Shown piece after piece: positions 25,939 through 35,348 of a stretch of DNA of 64,000 nt. This DNA is from Klebsiella pneumoniae (GTDB lineage: Bacteria; Pseudomonadota; Gammaproteobacteria; Eutrophobiales; Eutrophobiaceae), in contig CAMDWI010000005.1 of the NCBI GenBank assembly GCA_945878555.1, forward strand, positions 120,683-184,682, read 5' to 3'. The translations under genes were made by a program, and so were the position numbers. The notes under the pieces are model-generated. The model was not told the origin of the DNA. It saw only the letters and a list, made by a program, of their open reading frames with translations, and made no database searches. Numbering within the stretch: position 1 is the stretch's first letter; every line of letters starts with the position of its first letter.

Positions 25939-27774
25939 ATGTCTATGAAATCCATATCATCCAGTTTCAAAATTTTTCTGATTGCCTTATTACTGGTCGC
26001 TTGTTCGGAACAGCAACCAGACACCACGTCGGCAAACACGACACCGGCAGAAACCGTAGCTGAATCGGCGGCCGCACCCGCAACAACACCAATGGTGACA
26101 ACACCAACACCGACTGCCAGTACACCGATGGCGACGGATTCAGGGACCACCGCGGCTGGTCACAGTGGGGCGATCGAAGGTGTCATTACCGATGCAGCCG
26201 GACAAGCGGTGGCCGGTGCGTTCATCAAATTCAATAATGAAGCACGACGTCTGACCTTTATGGTCATCAGTCAGGACGGCGGTAGCTACAAGGTTGATCG
26301 CCTGCCTCCGGGCACCTATACCGCGCAGGGTGTCGGCGGCGACTACCAGAGTGACTGGTCGGCACCGGTTGAGGTGGCAAACGGGGCGGCATCCGCCATC
26401 AATCTCAGCCTGAATGTGCAGCGTGGTCCGGACCTGCCGGCGGCGTGGCCGCGGCGGGTACCGGCAGAGATGGCGTCGGTCGCGGCCTTACCAGCCGGCC
26501 CCGGCAAGGACATCATCATGAAAAACTGCTCGGGTTGCCATTCCGAAAACGATGTGGCGGCGTCACGTTATGATGCGAAGACCTGGGAGTCTACTGTCGA
26601 GGACATGGCTGAGTTAATGGTTGGCAGTGGTGTACCGGAGATGACCGATGCGGAACAGAAGACACTGGTCGACTATCTGGTTGCGAACCTGCCGGAACTG
26701 ACCCCGCCGGACCCGAACAGCCGCCTCCCGCGCGAACTGATGCAGGGTGAGGCCAGGAACTACCGCTCGGTACAATACAATCTTGAAACGAAAGACGTGG
26801 AGACACACGACGTCGCCGTCGATCCGAACGGTATCGGCTGGGCCAACCAGCGTACCGGTGGCAGGATCAGCCGGTTTGATCCGGAGAGTTATGAATACAC
26901 CGAGATCGAGCCGCCGCTGCTGGCCGGTGCCAAACGTGCCCGTCCGGGTAACCTGCAGATCAATGCCGAAGGCATTATGTGGCTGGCGGACCCGTTCTCC
27001 AAACGCTGGTTGAGTTATGATATTGCCAACGACAAATGGACCAGCTGGTTATTCCCGATGGACCCGAAGGAAGATCAGATCCCGGGGGCCAACCCCGTTG
27101 TACATCACAACGGCAAGATCACCGATACGATCCGCGGCCAGGTTCAGGGCAACAGCCTGGTGATCAATCCGCACGATAAATCGATCTGGATGTCCGGCCC
27201 CGGTGCGGTGCGCAAGCTGGACCCTGCCACCGGCGAATGGTACACCTTCGATTCACCGACCTGGCTCGCGACCCAGAAAAATCCCGGCGGTTACGGCATC
27301 ACCGTGGATGGCAAGAACCGGATCTGGGAGGCGGAGAACCTGGTCGACAAGCTGGCGCGTTATGACGGTGTCACCGGTGAAGTAAAGGTATTTGACCTCG
27401 AACCGGGCGCCTATCCCCGACGCATGGACTACGACAACAAGGGTGATGTCTACGTCGGGTTGTGGGGAACCAGCAAGGTCCTGAAGATCGATGTGAATAC
27501 GGACGAGATGAGCGAGATCCTTCCGCCGATAAAGTATAACGGTGCCTATTCAATCGATTTTGACAAGTCTACCAACATGATGTGGGTCACTCTGCAAACG
27601 GCAGACTATATTGCACGATACAATACCGAGACCGCTGAATGGTTGATGTTGCCTCTACCGCAGGCAGAATCGGACGTGCGCCGAATCGAGGTCGATCAGA
27701 ACCGCCCGAACCGTGTCTGGTGGGTCACCAACGCCTTTGATGCGCGTATTGGGTTTATTGAACTGTTGAAATAA
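25939..27774 (+). CDS. Lipoprotein with regulatory beta domain, cytochrome c motif and propeller
   Basis: 611 residues. The lipobox LLLVACSE gives lipid Cys22. A Thr/Ala/Pro-rich linker (about 30-75) follows. Residues 77-160 form a carboxypeptidase-regulatory-like beta domain (GVITDAAGQAVAGAFIKF, RLPPGTYTAQGVG). CSGCH at 197-201 is a haem c site. From about 265 the Vgb/SMP30-like repeats run to the end (HDVAVDPNGIGWANQ, NAEGIMWLAD, GYGITVDGKNRIWEAE, NKGDVYVGLWG). This is a three-part fusion on one lipid-anchored chain, suggesting an electron-transfer or substrate-processing enzyme of the streptogramin-lyase fold. Exact chemistry unknown. Confidence 0.85.
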   Translation: MSMKSISSSFKIFLIALLLVACSEQQPDTTSANTTPAETVAESAAAPATTPMVTTPTPTASTPMATDSGTTAAGHSGAIEGVITDAAGQAVAGAFIKFNNEARRLTFMVISQDGGSYKVDRLPPGTYTAQGVGGDYQSDWSAPVEVANGAASAINLSLNVQRGPDLPAAWPRRVPAEMASVAALPAGPGKDIIMKNCSGCHSENDVAASRYDAKTWESTVEDMAELMVGSGVPEMTDAEQKTLVDYLVANLPELTPPDPNSRLPRELMQGEARNYRSVQYNLETKDVETHDVAVDPNGIGWANQRTGGRISRFDPESYEYTEIEPPLLAGAKRARPGNLQINAEGIMWLADPFSKRWLSYDIANDKWTSWLFPMDPKEDQIPGANPVVHHNGKITDTIRGQVQGNSLVINPHDKSIWMSGPGAVRKLDPATGEWYTFDSPTWLATQKNPGGYGITVDGKNRIWEAENLVDKLARYDGVTGEVKVFDLEPGAYPRRMDYDNKGDVYVGLWGTSKVLKIDVNTDEMSEILPPIKYNGAYSIDFDKSTNMMWVTLQTADYIARYNTETAEWLMLPLPQAESDVRRIEVDQNRPNRVWWVTNAFDARIGFIELLK

Positions 27775-27786
27775 CCGCGTTAATAC

Positions 27787-27819
27787 GGGCGGATTGGCAT
27801 TGAGCTGATCCGCCCTTTT
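27787..27819 (+). terminator. Intrinsic terminator
   Basis: GGGCGGAT pairs with ATCCGCCC, followed directly by TTTT. It ends the propeller lipoprotein transcript and sits 16 bases before the convergent cNMP-binding gene stop. Confidence 0.75.
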
Positions 27820-27835
27820 GGTTTGTGATCGCTAA

Positions 27836-28198
27836 TCAATCTACGTGCTGCTTGTTTACCCGGCGTATGCGATTTGCCAGTATCTTCATCACATGGATGG
27901 AGAAGAAAGGGGTTTGTTGTACCAGAAAGGTAAAGCGTCGTTGATCAACCGGGATTAAGGAACAATTTGTCCTGGCGCGGGCGGTGGCACTGCGCGGTGA
28001 TGTATCTATCAGCGCCATTTCCCCGAATATCTCGCCTGAAACTATCGTATCAACCACGTTATCCCCTGTCACAATTTCCACCTCACCGTCCCTGACCACA
28101 TACATCCGGTCTCCGGCGTCACCCTCGGAAAAGATTATGTCGCCCTGGTAGTATAAAACCGGGTCGGATTCATTTCTGAACAAATCTAGTGTATTCAT
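27836..28198 (-). CDS. Stand-alone cyclic-nucleotide-binding domain protein
   Basis: 120 residues. YYQGDIIFSEGDAGDRMYVVRDGEVEI and SGEIFGEMALIDTSPRSATARA are the Crp-type cNMP-binding barrel; the phosphate-binding cassette FGEMALIDTSPRSAT is intact. No DNA-binding helix-turn-helix or catalytic domain is attached. It probably senses cAMP or cGMP, or a relative, for another protein. The window begins with a nucleotide cyclase, but 27 kb away. Confidence 0.85.
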   Translation of the reverse strand: MNTLDLFRNESDPVLYYQGDIIFSEGDAGDRMYVVRDGEVEIVTGDNVVDTIVSGEIFGEMALIDTSPRSATARARTNCSLIPVDQRRFTFLVQQTPFFSIHVMKILANRIRRVNKQHVD

Positions 28199-28309
28199 TC
28201 TGTTTCGCTTTTTTATTTTTGTGAAGTACTGATCAAAACATTACTACAGCATAATGACAGATTGATGACAGCCGAAGTCGCCTGATCGGAGATGTGGCCG
28301 ACCAGGGGC

Positions 28310-29200
28310 TTATTGCACAGACGGGGTCCTGACCTGTTTGCGCTGGATAATAAACAGATTACCGACAATGATAAACGCCACGCCGAGCAGTTTGGAAAAG
28401 GTCCAGTGCATGTCCTCATAAAATGTCGACACCAGTACGGCCACCAGCGGGAACAGCACCGAGATATAGGCGGCACGAGGTGCACCGATGCGATGGATGA
28501 TCGTCAGGTAGGCCCAGAACGCAATGACGGTACCGGCAATCGACAGGTATAACAGCGACCAGACATATTGCTCCTGCATGGAAAACTGCCATGGCTGCCC
28601 GCTGATCAGGATGGCGAGAAACAGGTACAGCGTACCGTAGGTCATGCCCCAGCAATTACAGGTGACCACATCCATACCGCGCAGCTTCAGCAGTGTGGCC
28701 ATTGTATTACCGCTGGAGGCCATCAGCGTGGACAACAGACTGAGGGCAATGCCAAGCACGACAGTATCATTCAGACTGAGGCCATTGATGTCATCATAAA
28801 ACAGCGCGGTAAGTCCGCAGATTCCGAACACGGCGCCAAACACCAGTGCCCTGGTTGGTTTCTCGCGGAAGAACCACCACGCAAACAGCGTGTTGAATAA
28901 TACCATCAGCGAGAAGATCACCGACACCAGTCCGCTGACCAGATACGCCGTTGCGTTATAGACGACCAGGTAGTTCAGCGAAAACTGCAACATGCCGAAG
29001 ATGGCGAATAACGTATGCATGTCGCGACCATAACGGACCCGCGACTGGCGGACCAGCACGATAATCCACATCAACACCGCAGCGATCACAAAGCGATAGA
29101 ATACCGACTGCAACGGCGGGACATCGCCCAGTTGCAGCTTGATCGCGTAGTAGGTCGTACCCCAGATGAGCACGACCAGAAAATAGAGCAGCACGGTCAT
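28310..29200 (-). CDS. EamA/DMT family transporter
   Basis: 296 residues with about ten hydrophobic segments. Two EamA repeats: FLVVLIWGTTYYAIK at the start, and LYLSIAGTVIAFWAYLTIIHRIGAPRAAYISVLFPLVAVLVS in the second half. Members export amino acids or other metabolites; substrate unknown. It is separated from the cNMP gene by 111 bases. Confidence 0.88.
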   Translation of the reverse strand: MTVLLYFLVVLIWGTTYYAIKLQLGDVPPLQSVFYRFVIAAVLMWIIVLVRQSRVRYGRDMHTLFAIFGMLQFSLNYLVVYNATAYLVSGLVSVIFSLMVLFNTLFAWWFFREKPTRALVFGAVFGICGLTALFYDDINGLSLNDTVVLGIALSLLSTLMASSGNTMATLLKLRGMDVVTCNCWGMTYGTLYLFLAILISGQPWQFSMQEQYVWSLLYLSIAGTVIAFWAYLTIIHRIGAPRAAYISVLFPLVAVLVSTFYEDMHWTFSKLLGVAFIIVGNLFIIQRKQVRTPSVQ

Positions 29201-29300
29201 TGAATGTGTAGTATGCAGGCCAGTTCAAGGAGGCGGGATTGTTACATTTATTTGCGTGCGGCGATACTGCCGGGATCGAACACCAGCAAGACAGGACGGG

Positions 29301-29903
29301 ATGATGGAGATTACGCAGAATTACAAATACGTACTCAGCCTGGTGGCGATGCTGGTGACGTTTAGCGCCTACTTTCCGTATATCCGGGGCATCCTGCGCG
29401 GCCGGATCAAGCCGCATGTTTTTTCCTGGGTGATCTGGGGCGCGACAACCAGCATCGTGTTCATGATCCAGCTGGCCGCGGACGGGGGTGCCGGTGCCTG
29501 GCCGACCGGCTTGTCCGGTTTGATGACAATCCTGATAGCGATCCTCGCCTTCATCTACCGCGCCGATAACTCGATCAGCCGCGTCGACCGGCTGTTTTTC
29601 ATCGCCGCATTGTCCTCCCTGCCGCTATGGTACGTCACCGCCAATCCGCTGCTGGCCGTGATCATCCTGACGCTGGTCGACCTGCTCGGCTTTGGGCCGA
29701 CGGCAAGAAAGGCCTATGACCGACCATTTGAGGAAGACCCGCTGTTTTTCTCGTTATTTATGCTGCAATACACACTGGTGATCCTGGCACTGGAATCACA
29801 AACGCTGACGACGGTTCTGTTTCCCGCCACCATGGTCCTGGCCTGCTTTACCATCATCACCATTATCTACTCACGCCGTCGGGTCCTGAAAAAGGACGAT
29901 TGA
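29301..29903 (+). CDS. Multi-pass membrane protein, PQ-loop-like
   Basis: About 200 residues, 6-7 hydrophobic segments. VAMLVTFSAYFPYIRGILRGRIKPHVFSWVIWG resembles the first PQ-loop repeat of SemiSWEET/KDEL-receptor-like proteins; a second similar half follows. Two adjacent ATGs at 29301 and 29304, with AGGACGGG just before; either could start. Function unknown. It is divergent from the EamA gene. Confidence 0.6.
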   Translation: MMEITQNYKYVLSLVAMLVTFSAYFPYIRGILRGRIKPHVFSWVIWGATTSIVFMIQLAADGGAGAWPTGLSGLMTILIAILAFIYRADNSISRVDRLFFIAALSSLPLWYVTANPLLAVIILTLVDLLGFGPTARKAYDRPFEEDPLFFSLFMLQYTLVILALESQTLTTVLFPATMVLACFTIITIIYSRRRVLKKDD

Positions 29904-30018
29904 ACCGGGCAGTGAACTCACGCCGGGGTCGACCGGTCATAGGGGACGGAGCCAGGCGCTCCGTAAAAAACCAACACTTTTTTGACATTTTATTTTCTGT
30001 CATCTGGAGGAAACTGAC

Positions 30019-30978
30019 ATGCAAAAAATCCGCTTTTCAAAATCCCTGTTTGCCCTGATGGTCTGCCTGCAACTGCCGGTGTCGGCTACGGCACAATCCG
30101 GGTTCGATACCACCGTACTTGCCCTCGCCATACCGGAAACCAACCGGTCAATGATGTACGCCGGGACCGGTGACGGTCTGTTTATCAGCAGGGACAATGG
30201 CAAGGACTGGACCCAACTCGGCCTGGATGGACGCAATATCAATGATATCGTCATCCATCCGCAAAACACCGATGTACTCTATGCCGCCGCAGGTAACGAC
30301 GGTGTGATGAAATCTACCAATGGCGGCAAGGACTGGACAACGTTATCGCTTGCCCCATCCGCCAGCGGGACTCTGCCCGCCCAGGGCGATATTCGTGCAC
30401 TGGCGATTGATAAATCCAGTCCGGACACGGTATATGCTGCAAATTTTCAGGGCCATATCTTTAAAAGTACCGATGCAGGACAGAGCTGGACGGCACTGAA
30501 TACGGACATGCCGGTCTCAGCGCTGAATGCGATTGCCGTAGACCCCGTGGCGAGTGGCACGCTTTACATCGGGACCGGTGGTAACGGTATCTACAAATCG
30601 ACCGATAACGGGAGGAACTGGACCCGGGCAAACAACGGCCTGACAGACCTGACTATCACTCGTGTACTGGTCGATCCTGCCAATAACGCGCACCTGTATG
30701 CCGGCACCTATGGCAGCGGCGTATTTATGAGCAAGGATCAGGGCCAGTCATGGCAGGCGGTCAGCAATGGCCTGAAAGATGCGTATGTCTATTCGATGGC
30801 GGCCTGGCCCAAATCCGCAAACTCCGCTACGCGGGCCAGGTCTGCAAAGAAGAAGTCAGGTACTGACCTGCCCGTCGCAGATCTGGTTGTAGGTGTTTTC
30901 GGAGGCAAGTTATACAGCATGACGGAAAACAGCCGCCCGGAATGGCAACCGCTGGGAACTGAAACACGCAGGATGTAG
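30019..30978 (+). CDS. Exported Asp-box (BNR) repeat propeller protein
   Basis: 319 residues with a signal peptide ending SATAQ. Five Asp boxes are visible: SRDNGKDW, STNGGKDW, STDAGQSW, STDNGRNW, SKDQGQSW, spaced about 45 residues apart. This is a sialidase/YCF48-type propeller. No sialidase catalytic residues (Arg triad, Tyr/Glu) can be seen. A low-complexity basic stretch (SATRARSAKKKSG) interrupts the last repeat. Function unknown. Confidence 0.83.
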   Translation: MQKIRFSKSLFALMVCLQLPVSATAQSGFDTTVLALAIPETNRSMMYAGTGDGLFISRDNGKDWTQLGLDGRNINDIVIHPQNTDVLYAAAGNDGVMKSTNGGKDWTTLSLAPSASGTLPAQGDIRALAIDKSSPDTVYAANFQGHIFKSTDAGQSWTALNTDMPVSALNAIAVDPVASGTLYIGTGGNGIYKSTDNGRNWTRANNGLTDLTITRVLVDPANNAHLYAGTYGSGVFMSKDQGQSWQAVSNGLKDAYVYSMAAWPKSANSATRARSAKKKSGTDLPVADLVVGVFGGKLYSMTENSRPEWQPLGTETRRM

Positions 30979-30981
30979 CCG

Positions 30982-31017
30982 AAAAAAAAGGGACAGATCG
31001 CCAAAGCGGTCTGTCCC
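30982..31017 (-). terminator. Intrinsic terminator for minus-strand binding protein
   Basis: GGGACAGA pairs with TCTGTCCC and, read on the minus strand, is followed by eight T. It would end transcription of the binding-protein gene at 31035-32075. It lies between convergent genes. Confidence 0.8.
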
Positions 31018-31034
31018 TTGCAGCTGTACGACGT

Positions 31035-32075
31035 TTATTTCTTCTTGTACAGACTGTCGATAAAGCCATTATCATCCAGTTCTTTTACATAACTGGCATC
31101 GTAGAAATGCTCAAGCTTGTACTTGCGCATCTCATGACTGTCGTACAGCTCCATTACCCTGCGGATACCATCAACAGCCGGATATGGTTTCATTGGCACT
31201 TTTGAGGCCTCGTCATAGAACATTTCCATGATCTCCGGGTCACTCATCTGGTACCACTTGCCCATTGTCTCGAAGGTGGAATCCTTGTCGGTTTTCATCA
31301 GGGCCAGGGCCTCAACGGCGGCCTTGATAAAGCGGCGGGCCAATTCATGGTTGCCTTCCAGCCACTGGCGGTTTACGGCAAAACCGGAACCGGCAACAGG
31401 GAGATCATAATCCTGAAAATCAGCAATGACCTTGAAACCGGCATCTATCGCCATCGTGCCGTGCAATTCCGGCGCGATGATCGCGTCCACATAACCCTTG
31501 GTCAGCGCTTCAACACCGAGCGCATCACCCATCATCGACCAGTCCATCTTCGGGTCCCAGCCCATCATGATGGCAAACGACAACGCATAGAAATGGGTCA
31601 CTGCACCCACACCGGAATAACCAATACGTTTACCCTTCAACTGCTCCGGGGAATTGATCTCGGGTTTGCCGATGATACGCCAGCGTGCCTGGAGATGGGT
31701 CGAACCCAGAAATACAGGGTCCCAACGGCCGGCCTGGGTGGTCAGACCAACGATGCTGGGTGCGGTACCACAGATACACAATTCGGTAAATTCACCCTCC
31801 TGCAGGATGAACTCTTCCGGTACGATAATCCCGCTCTTGCGTATGACATCGACCGAACCCTGGGTGAATTTCGGAATGATATCGATACCATGCTTCTTGT
31901 AGATATCCTTGTCATAGGCAAGTATGAACGGCAACTTGTTCATTGATACGTCGCCCAGTCTGAGCTTCAGTTGAGCGGACTGCTCCTGTGCGCTAACCAG
32001 CGTCGTGGATGACACAGCCAGCATAAGCAGACCGGCAATCCAGCGCATGGTTAATCCTGATTTGGTCAGTTTCAT
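31035..32075 (-). CDS. Second orphan NMT1-like substrate-binding protein
   Basis: 346 residues from the ATG at 32075, chosen for GGAGGAG 8 nt before. Signal peptide around LLMLAVSSTTLVSAQ. RLGDVSMNKLPFILAYDKDIYKKHGIDIIPKF, LKGKRIGYSGVGAVTHFYALSFAIMMGWDP and YVDAIIAPELHGTMAIDAGFKVIADFQDYDLP match the type-2 binding fold of the nitrate/sulfonate/thiamine-precursor group. It reads CICGTAP near 120, a region usually not Cys-rich. No permease is adjacent. It is co-oriented with the aminotransferase, 95 bases downstream of its stop. Confidence 0.83.
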   Translation of the reverse strand: MKLTKSGLTMRWIAGLLMLAVSSTTLVSAQEQSAQLKLRLGDVSMNKLPFILAYDKDIYKKHGIDIIPKFTQGSVDVIRKSGIIVPEEFILQEGEFTELCICGTAPSIVGLTTQAGRWDPVFLGSTHLQARWRIIGKPEINSPEQLKGKRIGYSGVGAVTHFYALSFAIMMGWDPKMDWSMMGDALGVEALTKGYVDAIIAPELHGTMAIDAGFKVIADFQDYDLPVAGSGFAVNRQWLEGNHELARRFIKAAVEALALMKTDKDSTFETMGKWYQMSDPEIMEMFYDEASKVPMKPYPAVDGIRRVMELYDSHEMRKYKLEHFYDASYVKELDDNGFIDSLYKKK

Positions 32076-32170
32076 GTTTACAACTCCTCCAGATAAATAA
32101 ATAAACCAGACCGGATAATAATCTGAAACCATCCGGATTGTCACTCAAACAATCTGTTGTTTGTTCTGAC

Positions 32171-33292
32171 TTAAAGTACTGCCTTAAGTGCACTTAAACA
32201 GTAGAGTACATTGCGGCTGTTCGCTGAATAACCCATCAGGCCTATCCGCCAGAGCTTGCCGGCGCTTTCACCGAGGCCGGCACCGATTTCCAGGTTGTAG
32301 ACATCGAGCAATTTTTTGCGCACCGCAGCATCATCCACACCGGCCGGGATACGCACTGCATTTAATTGTGGCAGACGCTCGGCCTCGGGTACCACCAGTT
32401 CCAGACCGAGTTCGGTCAGACCGGCCTTCAGTGCCTCGTGATGATAACGATGACGGGCCCACGCATTTTCCAGCCCTTCCTCGCTCAACATGACCAGTGC
32501 CTCGTGCAGTCCGTAGAGCGGGTTGATCGGTGCGGTGTGATGATAGGCGCGTTTACCTCCGTCCCAGTAACCCAGCATCAGGTTCATGTCCATGAACCAG
32601 GACTGCACCCGGGTCTTGCGGTTTTTAATCTTCGTCATCGCCTTGTCATTGAACGTGACCGGTGACAGGCCCGGGATACAGGACAGACATTTCTGGGTAC
32701 CGGAATACACAGCGTCCAGGCCCCATTCATCCACCTTCAGCGGCACACCACCGAGCGAGGTGACCGTATCGACGATGGTCAAACAATTATACTTACTTGC
32801 AAGCGCCGCCAGTGTGGCGGCATCAGACAAGGCACCGGTCGAGGTCTCGGCATGCACAAATGCCAGGATCTTCGCATCCGGGTGGGCCTTCAGTGTTGCC
32901 TCCACCTTCGCCGGATCGACGGCACGACCCCAGGGGTCTTCCACAATGACCGCCTCCCCACCACAACGCTGCACGTTCTCAACCATGCGTTTGCCGAAGA
33001 CACCATTACAACAGACGATAACCTTGTCACCCGGTTCGACCAGATTGACAAAGGCGGTCTCCATACCGGCCGAGCCGGGGGCGGAGATCGGGATGGTTAC
33101 CTCATTGCGGGTCTGGAATGCATAGCGCAACAGTTCCTTCAGCTCATCCATCATTTTGATAAACATGGGATCCAGATGGCCGATGGTAGGTCGTGCCAGC
33201 GCTTCTAGTATGCGCGGGTTTACATCCGACGGGCCGGGGCCCATCAGCATGCGCTGCGGTGGATGAAACGAGCTGAATCCGGGTCTAGTCAT
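32171..33292 (-). CDS. Class V aminotransferase, alanine/serine-glyoxylate type
   Basis: 373 residues from the ATG at 33292 (AAGG 7 nt before); an upstream ATG at 33334 is also possible. LMGPGPSDVNPRILEALARPTIGHLDP is the usual start of alanine/serine-glyoxylate aminotransferases. PLP Lys201 lies in YSGTQKCLS, and IVDTVTSLGGVPL holds the pyridine-nitrogen Asp. It likely makes glycine from glyoxylate. Divergent from the lactate/glycolate permease. The binding-protein gene follows it. Confidence 0.88.
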   Translation of the reverse strand: MTRPGFSSFHPPQRMLMGPGPSDVNPRILEALARPTIGHLDPMFIKMMDELKELLRYAFQTRNEVTIPISAPGSAGMETAFVNLVEPGDKVIVCCNGVFGKRMVENVQRCGGEAVIVEDPWGRAVDPAKVEATLKAHPDAKILAFVHAETSTGALSDAATLAALASKYNCLTIVDTVTSLGGVPLKVDEWGLDAVYSGTQKCLSCIPGLSPVTFNDKAMTKIKNRKTRVQSWFMDMNLMLGYWDGGKRAYHHTAPINPLYGLHEALVMLSEEGLENAWARHRYHHEALKAGLTELGLELVVPEAERLPQLNAVRIPAGVDDAAVRKKLLDVYNLEIGAGLGESAGKLWRIGLMGYSANSRNVLYCLSALKAVL

Positions 33293-33551
33293 AGTATTAC
33301 CTTGGGTTGGAGTGATCTGTTTCGTATCTTGCATTCAACTATGCCGTCCTTGATAATGATTTTCGGGGGGCATCTTGTTCCGGGTCAGTTTACACCCGCC
33401 GTCATGCCTTGATTATTATTCCAGCCTGATCCATCAGATAACAGGATTATCGTGTCCTGTAGTGGCGATAGCGGATTAAATATACATAAAGACATCTATT
33501 GTGGCAATTCAGCGTACCTGCTGTACCTGAAAACTAAACGGACAAATAAAA

Positions 33552-35348
33552 ATGAATACTGAAATCCTCGCGCTGCTTGCGTTTCTCCCTATTCTCGTTG
33601 TTGCCGTGTTTCTGGTGATGTTGCGCTGGCCTGCCAGTCGGGCGATGCCGCTGGCCTACTTCACAGCAGTGGGTCTGGCGCTGGGTATCTGGGAGTTGTC
33701 TTTCGACAAGGTAGCGGCCGCATCGGTAAAGGGACTGATCGTCGCGGCTACACTGTTATATATCATCTTCGGTGCAATCCTGCTGCTGAATACATTGCAA
33801 CAAAGTGGCGCGATGCGGGTGATCCGGCGCGGGTTTACCGATATCTCACCTGACCGTCGGGTACAGGTAATTATAATTGCCTGGTTGTTTGGGGCATTCA
33901 TGGAAGGGGCGTCGGGGTTCGGTACCCCGGCGGCAGTCGCCGTTCCGCTGCTGGTGGGCCTGGGGTTCCCGGCCTTGTCAGCGGTAGTATCCGGCATGAT
34001 CATCCAGAGCACACCGGTATCGTTTGGCGCAATGGGCACACCGATTCTGGTCGGCGTGGCCACCGGTCTGTCCGGTGATGAGGCCGTGTTCCAGTATATC
34101 CAGCAGGCAGGCGTCACCGGTGCCACGCTCGAATCTGTCGGCAGACCGTTTCTGTTTTTACTCGGACACAAGATTGCACTGTTACATGCGATCTGCGGCA
34201 CCTTGATCCCGTTGATTGTTGTCGCGTTGATGACCCGGTTCTTCGGGGCGAATCGATCACTGGCAGAAGGACTGCGTATCTGGCGATTTGCGTTGTTTTC
34301 AGCATTTGCGATGACCGTGCCTTATCTGATCGTCGCACGTCTGCTTGGACCGGAATTCCCGTCCATCTTCGGACCGTTAATCGGTATGGCGATTGTGGTC
34401 CCCGCCGCAAGGGCGGGGTGGTTTTTGCCCAGGGGCGAAGTATGGGATTTCCCTGCCAGAAACGACTGGGAGCCCGAGTGGACCGGCATACTGGAAGTGA
34501 AGGACGGGGTGGATAATCATGGATCAATGTCGATGTTAAAGGCGTGGTCGCCTTACCTGATCATCGCCCTGATGCTGGTAGCCAGCCGCATGCCTGCACT
34601 CGGACTATCGGAGTGGCTGCGATCGTGGTCGTTTGAATGGCGCAATATCTTTGGCACCAGCGTTGGCTCAGGCCCGATTCAGATGCTGTATTCACCGGGT
34701 ACAATTTTTATAATTGTTTCACTCATCACCTGGTATCTGCACCGAATGAAAACGGAGGCCTTTGTCGAGGCCCTCAAGACCTCCGGCGACACCATGTGGA
34801 AGGCCTCGCTGACCCTGGTGTTTACCGTGCCCATGGTTCAGGTGTTCCTGAATACCGATGGTGGACTGGCAGGCTTTGACAAGATGCCGAATGCGCTTGC
34901 GGAAGGTGTGGCGATCACTGTCGGATCGGCCTGGCCGATCTTCGCCCCGTTCATCGGCGGCTTTGGCGCATTTGTCGCTGGCAGTAATACAGTCAGCAAT
35001 ATGACCTTTGCCCTGTTCCAGTTCGGGGTGGGTCAGCGTATCGGTGTTGATCCGACCTGGATCGTGGCACTCCAGTCTGTAGGAGGTGCCGCCGGTAATG
35101 TCATTTGTGTACACAATGTCGTAGCTGCCTCGGCGGTCGTCGGCTTGCTCGGTCGCGAAGGTCTGGTTATCCGTAAAACCCTGCCCGCTTTCATGTATTA
35201 TGCAACGCTGGCAGGATGCATCGGTTATGCGATAGTCTGGTCGTCCAGCAAGGGCTGGTTGAATATCGGTACAGTCCTGACTGCCCTGCTCGTAGCAGGA
35301 TTGGCCACGTTTGTACGTCTGCAATTAAAAACAGGAAGTCACAGTTAA
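33552..35348 (+). CDS. lctP: L-lactate/glycolate permease (LctP family)
   Basis: 598 residues, about 13 membrane segments. [52 protein letters not shown] and [19 protein letters not shown] are the two family signatures of LldP/GlcA permeases, which bring L-lactate, D-lactate or glycolate in with protons. The stop TAA overlaps the start of the next gene by one base (TAATG), so the pair is translationally coupled. Confidence 0.93.
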   Translation: MNTEILALLAFLPILVVAVFLVMLRWPASRAMPLAYFTAVGLALGIWELSFDKVAAASVKGLIVAATLLYIIFGAILLLNTLQQSGAMRVIRRGFTDISPDRRVQVIIIAWLFGAFMEGASGFGTPAAVAVPLLVGLGFPALSAVVSGMIIQSTPVSFGAMGTPILVGVATGLSGDEAVFQYIQQAGVTGATLESVGRPFLFLLGHKIALLHAICGTLIPLIVVALMTRFFGANRSLAEGLRIWRFALFSAFAMTVPYLIVARLLGPEFPSIFGPLIGMAIVVPAARAGWFLPRGEVWDFPARNDWEPEWTGILEVKDGVDNHGSMSMLKAWSPYLIIALMLVASRMPALGLSEWLRSWSFEWRNIFGTSVGSGPIQMLYSPGTIFIIVSLITWYLHRMKTEAFVEALKTSGDTMWKASLTLVFTVPMVQVFLNTDGGLAGFDKMPNALAEGVAITVGSAWPIFAPFIGGFGAFVAGSNTVSNMTFALFQFGVGQRIGVDPTWIVALQSVGGAAGNVICVHNVVAASAVVGLLGREGLVIRKTLPAFMYYATLAGCIGYAIVWSSSKGWLNIGTVLTALLVAGLATFVRLQLKTGSHS

